Assembly (NCBI RefSeq): GCF_025567525.1
Contig: NZ_JAOQJY010000009.1
Location: forward strand, 69,428 to 133,427
From: Gallintestinimicrobium propionicum
GTDB taxonomy: Bacteria > Bacillota > Clostridia > Lachnospirales > Lachnospiraceae
DNA: 64,000 nt
Direction: 5' to 3'
This document shows, piece by piece, positions 57,260 to 64,000 of this stretch. A model generated the notes under the pieces. That model ran no database searches and had not been told where the DNA came from. It saw only the letters and a list, made by a program, of their open reading frames with translations. A program made the position numbers and the translations under genes. Position 1 is the stretch's first letter, and each line of letters starts with the position of its first letter.

Positions 57260-57328
57260 CATAAAACCCTGCGGTTTTTTTTTATTGCAGCAGGAAACTG
57301 CCCCGCTGTCGGATTTGATCTGTTTCCA

Positions 57329-57357
57329 ATCTTATCCCATGGCATTGTCTTTTGCAA
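57329..57357 (-). promoter_or_regulatory. Promoter of clpP-clpX
   Basis: Minus strand TTGCAA (57352-57357), 17-bp spacer, TAAGAT (57329-57334), giving a leader of about 125 nt containing the 13-bp hairpin. No CtsR heptad repeat (GGTCAAA) or CIRCE element was found near it. Confidence 0.68.
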
Positions 57358-57418
57358 CAAATCCAGCTGATATTTAAGAAATATTTTAGATCATGTTCGA
57401 ATCGTTCGCAGTTTGAAA

Positions 57419-58702
57419 TTATTTCTCTACTGCTTCGCTTACAACGAAATCTACAGCCTTGCGGACAGCCAGATCTTCCATGATCTGCTTCTTGCCGGCT
57501 TCACCCATCAGCTCTTTGATCTTGTCTGCTTCCATCTTGTAGCCTTCTGCCATGCGCTTTACTTCTGCATCAAAATCTTCTTCCGTAGCTTCGATATTCT
57601 CAGCAGCTGCAACCGCTTCCAGAACCAGTCTGGATTTGATTCTGCGCTCTGCCTGAGGTTTTACCTGCTCCATCATGTGCTCGTAGGTAAGACCGGTGAA
57701 CTGGAAGTACTGCTCCAGGTTCAGGCCCTGCATCTGCAGTCTCTGACCGAACTCGTCGATGGTCTGTCTCTGCTGAGTCTCTACCATAGCGTCCGGGATC
57801 TCCATCTGCGCATTCTCTACGATTGCGTCGATGACAGCGTCTTCCTTAGCGCCCTTAGCGTCTGCTTCTTTCTTTGCAAGCAGGCTCTTCTTGATATCTT
57901 CTTTGTACTCAGCCAGGGTTTCAAACTCGGAAACCTCGCCTGCGAACTCGTCGTTTAATTCAGGAAGCTGTTTTTCCTTTACTTCCTTAACAGTTACCTT
58001 GAACTGTGCAGGCTTGCCAGCCAGCTCGCTTGCATGGTACTCTTCAGGGAAAGTTACGTTTACTTCGCACGCTTCGCCTGCGTTCTTGCCGATCAGCTGC
58101 TCTTCGAAGTCGCCGATGAAGGAATGGGAACCGATCGTCAGATTGTAGTTGGTGCCCTTGCCGCCTTCGAAGGCTACGCCGTCGATGAAGCCTTCATAGT
58201 CGATTACAGCGATGTCGCCATCCTGTACAGGACGCTCCACAACTACAGTTCTGGAGTTGTTTTCCTGCTGCTGCTTTAAGTCAGCCTCAACCTCTTCGTC
58301 GGTTACGGAAACTTCTACCTTGTCAACCTCAACGCCCTTATACTGGCCCAGGGTTACTTCCGGCTTTAATGCAACCTCTGCAGTAAAGATGAAGGATTTG
58401 CCTTCTTCGATCTGGGTAACGTTGATCTTAGGAGAAGAAACGATGGTCTCTTCACATTCTTCCAGCGCTTTTTCGTATGCTTCCGGAATCAGGGCATTGG
58501 CAGCATCTTCGTAAAATACACCCTTGCCGTACATCTGCTCGATCATCTTCTTGGGAACCTTGCCCTTACGGAAACCGGGTACGGAGATTTTGCTTTTGTT
58601 TTTCTGGTAAGCATCTTCCAGTGCCTTGGAAAATTCATCTGCGGAAACCTCAATGGTCAGTTTCGCCATGTTCTTTTCAAGTTTTTCAACCTGTAAACTC
58701 AT
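57419..58702 (-). CDS. tig: Trigger factor
   Basis: Ribosome-bound chaperone with peptidyl-prolyl isomerase activity, 427 residues. The ribosome-binding motif appears as VPGFRKGKVPKKMIEQMYG near 42, the FKBP-type domain with DGDIAVIDYEGFIDGVAFEGG near 160, and a helical C-terminal chaperone domain rich in K, E and M. ATG after GAGGACTTATACA. Directly precedes clpP-clpX as in many bacteria. Confidence 0.96.
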   Translation of the reverse strand: MSLQVEKLEKNMAKLTIEVSADEFSKALEDAYQKNKSKISVPGFRKGKVPKKMIEQMYGKGVFYEDAANALIPEAYEKALEECEETIVSSPKINVTQIEEGKSFIFTAEVALKPEVTLGQYKGVEVDKVEVSVTDEEVEADLKQQQENNSRTVVVERPVQDGDIAVIDYEGFIDGVAFEGGKGTNYNLTIGSHSFIGDFEEQLIGKNAGEACEVNVTFPEEYHASELAGKPAQFKVTVKEVKEKQLPELNDEFAGEVSEFETLAEYKEDIKKSLLAKKEADAKGAKEDAVIDAIVENAQMEIPDAMVETQQRQTIDEFGQRLQMQGLNLEQYFQFTGLTYEHMMEQVKPQAERRIKSRLVLEAVAAAENIEATEEDFDAEVKRMAEGYKMEADKIKELMGEAGKKQIMEDLAVRKAVDFVVSEAVEK

Positions 58703-58823
58703 TGTATAAGTCCTCCTCGTGTTGCTTTTGTCCGTCTGACGGATATTCCAGTGAGCCGCCGGTACAAAAGCGTTTTTATAAAAAGACGCACAACCGCATC
58801 AAACTCACTACAGTCATTGTACG

Positions 58824-58829
58824 ATTATA
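58824..58829 (-). promoter_or_regulatory. Extended -10 promoter of tig
   Basis: Minus strand TGATATAAT (TATAAT at 58824-58829 preceded by TG). The -35 region is poor, which the TG motif can compensate. Confidence 0.6.
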
Positions 58830-58859
58830 TCATAAGGTGTTTTAAAATGCCAGTTTTTT

Positions 58860-58888
58860 TTGACAGTCTCCCGATTTTATGCTATTGT
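58860..58888 (+). promoter_or_regulatory. Promoter of the TM1266-ABC importer operon
   Basis: TTGACA (58860-58865), 17-bp spacer, TATTGT (58883-58888), divergent from the tig promoter. Gene start is about 90 nt downstream. Confidence 0.75.
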
Positions 58889-58984
58889 TAAGACAATTCG
58901 TGCTGACCCTAAAGATTTTTGCCGCAGTTTTTCGGATTGCGGGCTGATTTTCTGCGGGAGAAGGCGTACACAGGAGGAAATTTT

Positions 58985-59242
58985 ATGGACAACCGCGTAG
59001 CCCTGATTGGAATTATGGTGGAAAATCCCGATTCGATCGAAACGATGAACCGTATTTTGCATGAATACGGACAGTATATTATCGGACGGATGGGACTGCC
59101 TTACCGGGAGCGCGGTCTTTCTATTATCAGCATTGTTCTCGACGCGCCTATGAACCAGATCAGCAGCCTGTCCGGCAAGCTCGGCATGCTGGACGGCATC
59201 AGTACGAAAACCATCTATCAAAGTCTGAAAAAGGAGACATGA
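58985..59242 (+). CDS. TM1266-family putative regulator of the iron-only hydrogenase system
   Basis: The 85-residue product has an ACT/NikR-like alpha-beta fold with the family sequence RVALIGIMVENPDSIETMNR, ILHEYGQYIIGRMGLPY and GLSIISIVLDAP. The family is associated by genome context with [FeFe]-hydrogenase maturation and may act as a regulator or metal sensor; no activity is proven. It starts with ATG at 58985 after AGGAGGAAATTTT. Its stop overlaps the lipoprotein gene start region, so it is coupled to an ABC importer. Confidence 0.9.
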   Translation: MDNRVALIGIMVENPDSIETMNRILHEYGQYIIGRMGLPYRERGLSIISIVLDAPMNQISSLSGKLGMLDGISTKTIYQSLKKET

Positions 59243-59244
59243 TT

Positions 59245-60360
59245 ATGAAAAAGTTTGGTTCCCTGCTGATGAGCGCCCTGCTGTGCGCATCCCTGCTCGC
59301 AGGCTGCTCATCTTCCGCTTCCGTTTCGCAAAGCACTGTTCCCGAAACCATCAGCACTGCCGAAGGCGCTATCGAAACCGGCTCCGAGGAAGTTTCTTTA
59401 GAAGAAATGACTGCTGCTAAAACAGAGACCTCGACCGAAGCCCTGGAGGAAAGCTCTGATGACACCGTTGTCCGCGTAGGCGGCCTCAAAGGTCCTACCA
59501 CAATGGGACTGGTCAAACTCATGGATGATGCCAAAAACGGCACTGCCGCAAACAACTACGAATTCACAATGGTGACCGCCGCCGACGAACTGACCGGTCT
59601 GGTTGCTTCCGGCAAGGTGGACATCGCCCTGCTGCCCGCGAACGTCGCTTCTGTCCTGTATCACAAGACAGAAGGTAAGGTTTCCGTGATCGATATCAAC
59701 ACCCTCGGCGTTTTATATCTGGTATCCGGCGATTCTTCTATCAGCTCGATCGAAAACCTGTCCGGCAAAACCGTTTATCTGCCCGGCAAAGGCACAACCC
59801 CGGAATATGTGCTCCGCTATCTGATCTCTGCATCCGGTCTTTCCGACGATGCCGTGACCCTCGAATTTAAGTCCGAAGCATCCGAGGTTGCCGCAGTTCT
59901 CGCAGAAGATCCCAATGCGATCGGTCTGCTTCCACAGCCTTTTGTAACTGCTGCCATCGCGCAGAACGACAGCCTGTCCGTTGTCCTTGATCTGACAAAA
60001 GTATGGGACAGCCTGCAGGAGGATGGTTCCAACAGCCGTCTCGTGACCGGCGTTTCGATCGTCAACAACGAATTTTTATCCGCACACAAAGATCTTGTAG
60101 ATACGTTTTTAACGGAGCACGAGGCTTCGATCGCCTATACTGCAGCCGATCCTGAAGGTGCTGCTGCCCTGATCGAAAAGGCAGGCATCGTCGCAAAAGC
60201 TGCCATCGCACAGAAAGCACTGCCCGCCTGCAACATCACCTATCTCGACGGACAGGACATGAAGGATGCGTTAAACGGCTATCTGTCCGTACTGCTTTCG
60301 CAGAACCCACAGTCCGTTGGCGGTTCCCTGCCGGAGGATGATTTCTATTATCTGCAGTAA
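59245..60360 (+). CDS. ABC importer substrate-binding lipoprotein, NMT1/SsuA-like
   Basis: Extracellular receptor, 371 residues. Signal peptide with lipobox LLAGC (Cys21 or so), an acidic S/T/E linker, then a periplasmic-binding-type II domain: VRVGGLKGPTTMGLVKLMDDA, DIALLPANVASVLYH, LVSGDSSISSIENLSGKTVYLPGKGTTPEYVLRY and IGLLPQPFVTAA. The fold resembles ThiY/TauA/SsuA receptors; the ligand is not identifiable. The ATG at 59245 is preferred over 59239 for its spacing from GGAG. The permease and ATPase genes follow after a repeat. Confidence 0.9.
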   Translation: MKKFGSLLMSALLCASLLAGCSSSASVSQSTVPETISTAEGAIETGSEEVSLEEMTAAKTETSTEALEESSDDTVVRVGGLKGPTTMGLVKLMDDAKNGTAANNYEFTMVTAADELTGLVASGKVDIALLPANVASVLYHKTEGKVSVIDINTLGVLYLVSGDSSISSIENLSGKTVYLPGKGTTPEYVLRYLISASGLSDDAVTLEFKSEASEVAAVLAEDPNAIGLLPQPFVTAAIAQNDSLSVVLDLTKVWDSLQEDGSNSRLVTGVSIVNNEFLSAHKDLVDTFLTEHEASIAYTAADPEGAAALIEKAGIVAKAAIAQKALPACNITYLDGQDMKDALNGYLSVLLSQNPQSVGGSLPEDDFYYLQ

Positions 60361-60450
60361 AAAAATGTGCTTCGGCACATTCTTGCGCCGAGTGCGCATC
60401 CTCGCGGAGCGTTTCTTATCATATGAAAACAAAGTTTCCATATGATAAGA
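60361..60450. repeat. Modular palindrome repeat between binding protein and permease genes
   Basis: Starts one base after the lipoprotein stop. Contains AATGTGCTTCGGCACATTCTT, GCGCCGAGTGCGCATCCTCG, GGAGCGTTT and a palindrome CTTATCATATGAAAAC/GTTTCCATATGATAAG (60415-60450). Confidence 0.82.
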
Positions 60451-60454
60451 AGTT

Positions 60455-60496
60455 ACAGCTGCATCCCGCGCTTTTGCGTGCGGCTGCAGCTGTTTT
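60455..60496 (+). terminator. Hairpin before the importer permease
   Basis: ACAGCTGCA (60455-60463) pairs with TGCAGCTGT (60485-60493), with an inner CCGCGC/GCGTGCGG stem, followed by TTTT. The short T-run suggests partial termination, reducing permease and ATPase relative to the binding protein. Confidence 0.55.
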
Positions 60497-60513
60497 GATA
60501 TGGAGCATTTTTT

Positions 60514-61290
60514 ATGAATAGAAAAAAAGGATTCCCGAAGCTTTTCAAAAAGCTCGGCATATACGCGTTCTGGCTGCTCATCTGGCAGCTGCTTGCTGTT
60601 TTCTTTCACAATGACATCCTGCTCGTCGGCCCGTCAAAAACGCTTCGGACCTTTTTTTCATGTCTGATTACCGCTGGGTTCTGGCGTTCCATCTGGTTTT
60701 CGATTTCCCGCATCTGCATTGGATTTTTTCTAGCCATGCTGCTCGGCATCCTGACCGGAGCGCTCTCCTGCCGCTTCCGGATTGTCGGGGAATTTCTGGA
60801 ACCGCCAATTCAGTTTATGAAATCTATCCCGGTCGCGTCATTTGTCATCCTCGCCCTGATCTGGACCGGTTCGAAAAACCTTTCGATCCTGATTTCTTTT
60901 CTGGTCGCCTATCCGATCCTGCACATCAGCACGGTCAGCGGCTTAAAAAGCACCGCCTCGAAACTTTTGGAAATGGCGCAGGTTTTTCGCGTTCCTTTCC
61001 ATAAAAAAGTCTTTTACCTGTACCGTCCGGCGCTGTCTCCTTATCTGATCAGCGCCTGTAAATCGGCGCTCGGCATGGCATTTAAATCCGGCATCGCCGC
61101 CGAGGTCATCGGCGTCCCCGACTTTTCCATCGGTGCAAACCTCTATGAAGCAAAAATTTATCTCGACACGGCTTCTTTGTTTGCCTGGACGCTCGCGATC
61201 ATTCTAATCGCCTCCTGTTTTGAAAAAATTCTGCTCTGGCTCATGACTGCTGCCGGCGGAAAGGGGAACACTGTTCATGAAAAACAATGA
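60514..61290 (+). CDS. ABC importer permease, SsuC/TauC-like
   Basis: Membrane subunit, 258 residues, six hydrophobic segments, with the BPD_transp_1 pattern: SRICIGFFLAMLLGILTGAL, EPPIQFMKSIPVASFVILALIW and the EAA-type loop FRVPFHKKVFYLYRPALSPYLI. Start follows GGAGCATTTTTT. It overlaps the ATPase gene by 14 bp. Confidence 0.92.
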   Translation: MNRKKGFPKLFKKLGIYAFWLLIWQLLAVFFHNDILLVGPSKTLRTFFSCLITAGFWRSIWFSISRICIGFFLAMLLGILTGALSCRFRIVGEFLEPPIQFMKSIPVASFVILALIWTGSKNLSILISFLVAYPILHISTVSGLKSTASKLLEMAQVFRVPFHKKVFYLYRPALSPYLISACKSALGMAFKSGIAAEVIGVPDFSIGANLYEAKIYLDTASLFAWTLAIILIASCFEKILLWLMTAAGGKGNTVHEKQ

Positions 61291-61879
61291 TCTGATTCTG
61301 CAAAAGCTTTCCAAATCCTATCACGGACAGGTCGTCTTTTCCGATCTAAGCCTCGCACTTTCTCCCGGAAACGCCTATTGTCTCATGGCTCCGTCCGGCA
61401 CAGGAAAAACAACGCTTTTTCGCATCCTGATGGGTCTGGAAACACCGGACAGCGGCACAATAGATGGACTAAAAAATCTCAAAATTTCCGCTGTTTTTCA
61501 GGAGGATCGGCTGCTGGAGGGCTACGATGTCCTGACAAATCTCCGTTTTGTGTGCAGGCAGCGCCTTTCCGACGCAGAACTTTCTGCCTACGCTGCAGCC
61601 CTTTTGCCGCAAAATGCCCTGTCCCAGCCGGTATGCGAATTTTCCGGCGGCATGAAGCGCCGATTATCTTTGCTGCGTGCCCTGCTCGTTCCCTTCGACC
61701 TTTTGATTTTAGACGAACCCTTCAACGGTCTGGACAGCGAAAACCGCAAAAAAGCAGCTGCGCTCGTCCGCAACCGCGCACAGGACAAAATTCTTCTATT
61801 TGCCGCCCATACACAAGAGGACGCTGCACTTTTGGGTGCAGAAATTCTCTGCCCGTTCGATTCCTATTGTTCTGTGTAA
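61277..61879 (+). CDS. ABC importer ATPase, short form
   Basis: The 200-residue ATPase has Walker A APSGTGKTTLF, Q-loop VFQEDRLLEGYDVLTNLRFV, signature EFSGGMKRRLSLLRALL, Walker B LLILDEPFNGLD and H-loop AAHTQED. It ends shortly after the H-loop, about 40-60 residues shorter than common SsuB/TauB proteins, but all catalytic motifs are intact. It completes the receptor-permease-ATPase set. Confidence 0.92.
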   Translation: MKNNDLILQKLSKSYHGQVVFSDLSLALSPGNAYCLMAPSGTGKTTLFRILMGLETPDSGTIDGLKNLKISAVFQEDRLLEGYDVLTNLRFVCRQRLSDAELSAYAAALLPQNALSQPVCEFSGGMKRRLSLLRALLVPFDLLILDEPFNGLDSENRKKAAALVRNRAQDKILLFAAHTQEDAALLGAEILCPFDSYCSV

Positions 61880-62082
61880 ATCAGTCGTTCCAAAGGAAAC
61901 TAAAATGACAAAAATTTCCATTATAATTCCCTGTATCCGGAACATACTAAGCTCAAGATAAGCAAATGTGACACTGATACATCGACCGGACAGGCAGCTG
62001 CAGAGCCAACGTTCCATCCGATGACAGAGTCTCTGCAGCTTATCTGAAACCCAACAGCAGAAAATAATGGAGGTGACTAATC

Positions 62083-62289
62083 ATGGCAACGAATTCTGGT
62101 AAATCCAATAGAGTGGAAGTTCCTGAGGCGAAGGCCGCACTGGAACGCTTCAAAACTGAGGTTGCGTCCGAGCTGGGCGTCAACTTAAAGGAAGGCTACA
62201 ATGGTGACCTGACTTCCAAGGAAGCCGGCTCCATCGGCGGCGAGATGGTTCGCAGAATGATCAAGAAGCAGGAAGAATCCATGAAATAA
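62083..62289 (+). CDS. Small acid-soluble spore protein, alpha/beta type
   Basis: Spore DNA-coating protein, 68 residues. It has the germination-protease site region FKTEVASELGV near 23-33 and the family signature GYNGDLTSKEAGSIGGEMVRRMI near 39-60. It is preceded by AATGGAGGTGACTAATC. At 61943-61949 CATACTA resembles a sigma-G -10 element, but a matching -35 (GHATR) is not clear. Its presence shows the organism can form spores or descends from spore formers. Confidence 0.95.
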   Translation: MATNSGKSNRVEVPEAKAALERFKTEVASELGVNLKEGYNGDLTSKEAGSIGGEMVRRMIKKQEESMK

Positions 62290-62337
62290 AAAGCATTTCA
62301 TGAAATAAAGATCATTTCATGAATAAAAAATAATTTC

Positions 62338-62374
62338 AGCCGTCCGGTAAATATCTGCCGGGCGGCTGTTTTGG
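62338..62374. terminator. Terminator between the spore protein and MATE genes
   Basis: AGCCGTCCGG and CCGGGCGGCT around TAAATATCTG (one mismatch), then GTTTTG. It separates convergent genes. Confidence 0.8.
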
Positions 62375-62401
62375 TCTGTTTCTATTAAATGGGACGGTGC
62401 G

Positions 62402-63823
62402 CTATGCCGTCTTTTTTTTCTTCCTGCGCTGCGCCATCTGCTCGTGGAATTCTTCGAGGGTCGCGCGCCCTTCCTGTGTAACCGGTTTGACCCATTTGCC
62501 GCTCGCAGTATAGCATAGCTCGAACACCAGACGGATCAGCTCATCTGTATACAAAAAGGCGAACACGGCCAGGAACGGCAGATGCAGAACCATGCCTGCA
62601 ACCCAGGTTGCAGGTACGCTGATCGTATACAGACAGATAATTTCCAAAACGGTTCCGAAAATTGCCTCGCCGCCTGCGCGGTAACAGGTATTCATAATGT
62701 AGTTACAGGTTCGCACGGTTCCCGCTGCCAGATAAATGAGCAGCATATATTTTCCATATTCCATAGCCTCTGCTCCTAATCCGAACAAAGACAACAGCGG
62801 GCGGTTGAAGATCACACCAACCAGACAGATACCAAATGTGATCGCCGGGCAGAGAATCGTGAACCCTTTCACATACTGATAGCCCTTCATATGCCGTCCT
62901 GCACCAATCTCCTTGCCGACCACAACGCTGCTGGCATCCGCCAGTCCTCCGAAGAAGGCATAAACAAAGCCCTCCAGAACACGGAACGCTGCCATTGCTG
63001 CGATCGCACTTTCCGACTGTCTTCCGATCACGATATTGATCAGCATCTGACCGATGCCGTAAAACAGCTCATTGCACAGAATCGGAAAACATTTGGACAG
63101 ATAGGTTCCGGCAAATCCTTCTCCCCAGTGGAACATTTCCTGTACATGCAGGGTAACCGTCTTTTTATCTTTCAGCAAAAACACCGTCAGGATGATCAGA
63201 TTGACAATACCGGAAACCAGCGTGCCTACCGCAGCGCCTGCCGCTCCCATTTGCGGCATGCCGAACCGTCCGTAGATCAGGATCCAGTTCAGGACAAAAT
63301 TGACCACCAGCGCAACTGCGGAAGAAACGAGGGGAATCTTGACGCGCTCTGTCGCCCGCATCAGAAAGCTGATGATCACCGCCAGTACCTGCAGCGGATA
63401 AGCAAAGCCAACGATCCGGATATAGGGAATCGCCACCTCTATAATATTTTTCTTATCTGTATAAATTCCAAGCAGAAACTCCGGTCTTGTCACCGCTACT
63501 GCTCCGAACAAAAGACCGACAAGCAGCATAAAGCTCATGGAAAGCCCAAAGGTTTTGTTGATACCCTTTTCACTTTTGGCACCCCAATACTGGGAAAAGA
63601 ACAAAAGCGCGCCTCCTGCAAATCCGAAATAGCAGGAGAAAAACAGCGACGAAATCTGCGAGCAGATGCCGACCGCCGCGACCGATAGCTCTCCCATGCT
63701 TCCGATCATGATCGTATCCACCATGCTCGCCGTCGTAGACAATAAATTCTGAAACGCGATCGGCAGTGCAATAGTATAGACTGCCTGTGCAAATACGTTC
63801 CATCTGATTCTTTTCTCTCTCAT
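62402..63823 (-). CDS. MATE-family efflux transporter
   Basis: Cation-coupled multidrug exporter, 473 residues with twelve helices. The N-lobe begins AVYTIALPIAFQNLLSTTASMVDTIMIG and contains AVGICSQISSLFFSCYFGFAGGALLFFSQYWG. The C-lobe repeats the pattern from ALAAFRVLEGFVY-like sequence and KEIGAGRHMKGY. The C-terminal tail is basic (QRRKKKKTA). It may export drugs or metabolites; the substrate cannot be told. Confidence 0.93.
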   Translation of the reverse strand: MREKRIRWNVFAQAVYTIALPIAFQNLLSTTASMVDTIMIGSMGELSVAAVGICSQISSLFFSCYFGFAGGALLFFSQYWGAKSEKGINKTFGLSMSFMLLVGLLFGAVAVTRPEFLLGIYTDKKNIIEVAIPYIRIVGFAYPLQVLAVIISFLMRATERVKIPLVSSAVALVVNFVLNWILIYGRFGMPQMGAAGAAVGTLVSGIVNLIILTVFLLKDKKTVTLHVQEMFHWGEGFAGTYLSKCFPILCNELFYGIGQMLINIVIGRQSESAIAAMAAFRVLEGFVYAFFGGLADASSVVVGKEIGAGRHMKGYQYVKGFTILCPAITFGICLVGVIFNRPLLSLFGLGAEAMEYGKYMLLIYLAAGTVRTCNYIMNTCYRAGGEAIFGTVLEIICLYTISVPATWVAGMVLHLPFLAVFAFLYTDELIRLVFELCYTASGKWVKPVTQEGRATLEEFHEQMAQRRKKKKTA

Positions 63824-63881
63824 CTAATACCCCTTATCTGTCGTATTTTTGTCGATGGTATCCCCTCAGTATATCATCAGA

Positions 63882-64000
63882 GTCAACTACCCACGACCTA
63901 AAGGTCATGGGCTTGTAACTGCCCAGTCGTACTAACGGTTTACACCTCCGACCTTTAGCCCCAATAGATACTGCTATCTAAAGTGGCGTTACATCATAGG
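63882..64000 (-). mobile_element. Right end of an IS200/IS605-type (TnpB) element with guide-RNA scaffold
   Basis: Read on the minus strand the sequence ends with GCAGTTACAAGCCCATGACC, TTTAGGTCGTGGG and TAGTTGAC: the subterminal hairpin (CCCATGACC/GGTCGTGGG) plus a short tail, as seen at the right end of TnpB-carrying IS elements. The preceding AGGTCGGAGGTGTAAACCG block is also typical of these 3' regions, where the omega guide RNA is encoded. tnpB itself would be beyond the window edge. The bases after the tail (63881 downward) would be the guide. Confidence 0.65.

Noticed and set aside
55168..57418. CtsR or CIRCE heat-shock operators near lon and clpP
   Set aside because: No GGTCAAA tandem heptads or TTAGCACTC-N9-GAGTGCTAA palindrome were found on either strand.
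1..64000. tRNA and rRNA genes
   Set aside because: No cloverleaf ending in CCA or T-arm GGTTCGAATCC-type consensus and no rRNA conserved segments were recognised by eye; a covariance search would be decisive.

Overview
The window looks like chromosomal DNA of a spore-forming Clostridia bacterium, most likely Lachnospiraceae. The basis is moderate GC with sigma-A-type promoters and AGGAGG ribosome sites, an alpha/beta small acid-soluble spore protein, a YtvI-type protein, two ECF-transporter S components, a THF riboswitch ahead of folT, a TM1266-type hydrogenase regulator, and a MurE carrying the DNPR motif of meso-diaminopimelate-adding enzymes. The genus cannot be fixed from sequence reading alone. 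One run of 56 N (44242-44297) marks an assembly gap.

Layout. 1-7111 (minus strand) is housekeeping: secG, rnr, smpB, murE, priA and a partial def. 7328-23971 (minus) is a peptide-uptake region: an oppA-B-C-D-F system with an enlarged OppA and an OppC carrying an extra domain of about 200 residues, a membrane protein, a second system in the order B-C-D-F-A whose binding protein appears circularly permuted, and the peptidase PepF. 24014-27675 (minus) is a GntR/YtrA-regulated ABC transporter. 28004-33987 (plus) has a cation diffusion facilitator, MntP, and a heterodimeric ABC exporter preceded by a 23-codon leader ORF and terminators, which reads as a BmrB/BmrCD-like attenuation system. 34125-39461 is mixed: thiamine pyrophosphokinase, a TPR protein, a prepilin peptidase, a PdxU-like/pdxK pair and a flavin reductase. 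39252-41531 (minus) is a PadR-DUF1700-DUF4097-PspC envelope operon with a clear palindromic operator. 41866-43836 is folT plus a glycosidase behind a THF riboswitch. 44342-49462 is an operon of a histidine phosphatase, a divergent MetH-activation-like protein and a second heterodimeric exporter. 49707-58702 (minus) holds tig, clpPX, lon, engB, ytvI, truA and vanZ. 58985-61879 (plus) couples a TM1266 regulator to an ABC importer. A spore protein, a MATE pump and the right end of a TnpB-type IS200/IS605 element close the window.

Three families of short structured intergenic repeats are scattered through the window. One, of about 94 bp, recurs five times (one copy truncated). In four cases it sits directly upstream of a minus-strand gene, and every copy carries the same eight-codon mini-ORF (MRKKRAQK or close to it) ending 8-10 nt before that gene's start. 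A second is a 31-35 nt hairpin with ACAATAGAAT arms. A third is a modular set of palindromes that also brackets the folT-glycosidase segment and coincides with the assembly gap.

Functionally the window is dominated by transport (two oligopeptide importers, two drug-type exporters, an ABC importer of unknown substrate, cation and vitamin uptake) and by protein quality control (Tig, ClpXP, Lon, PepF, SmpB).
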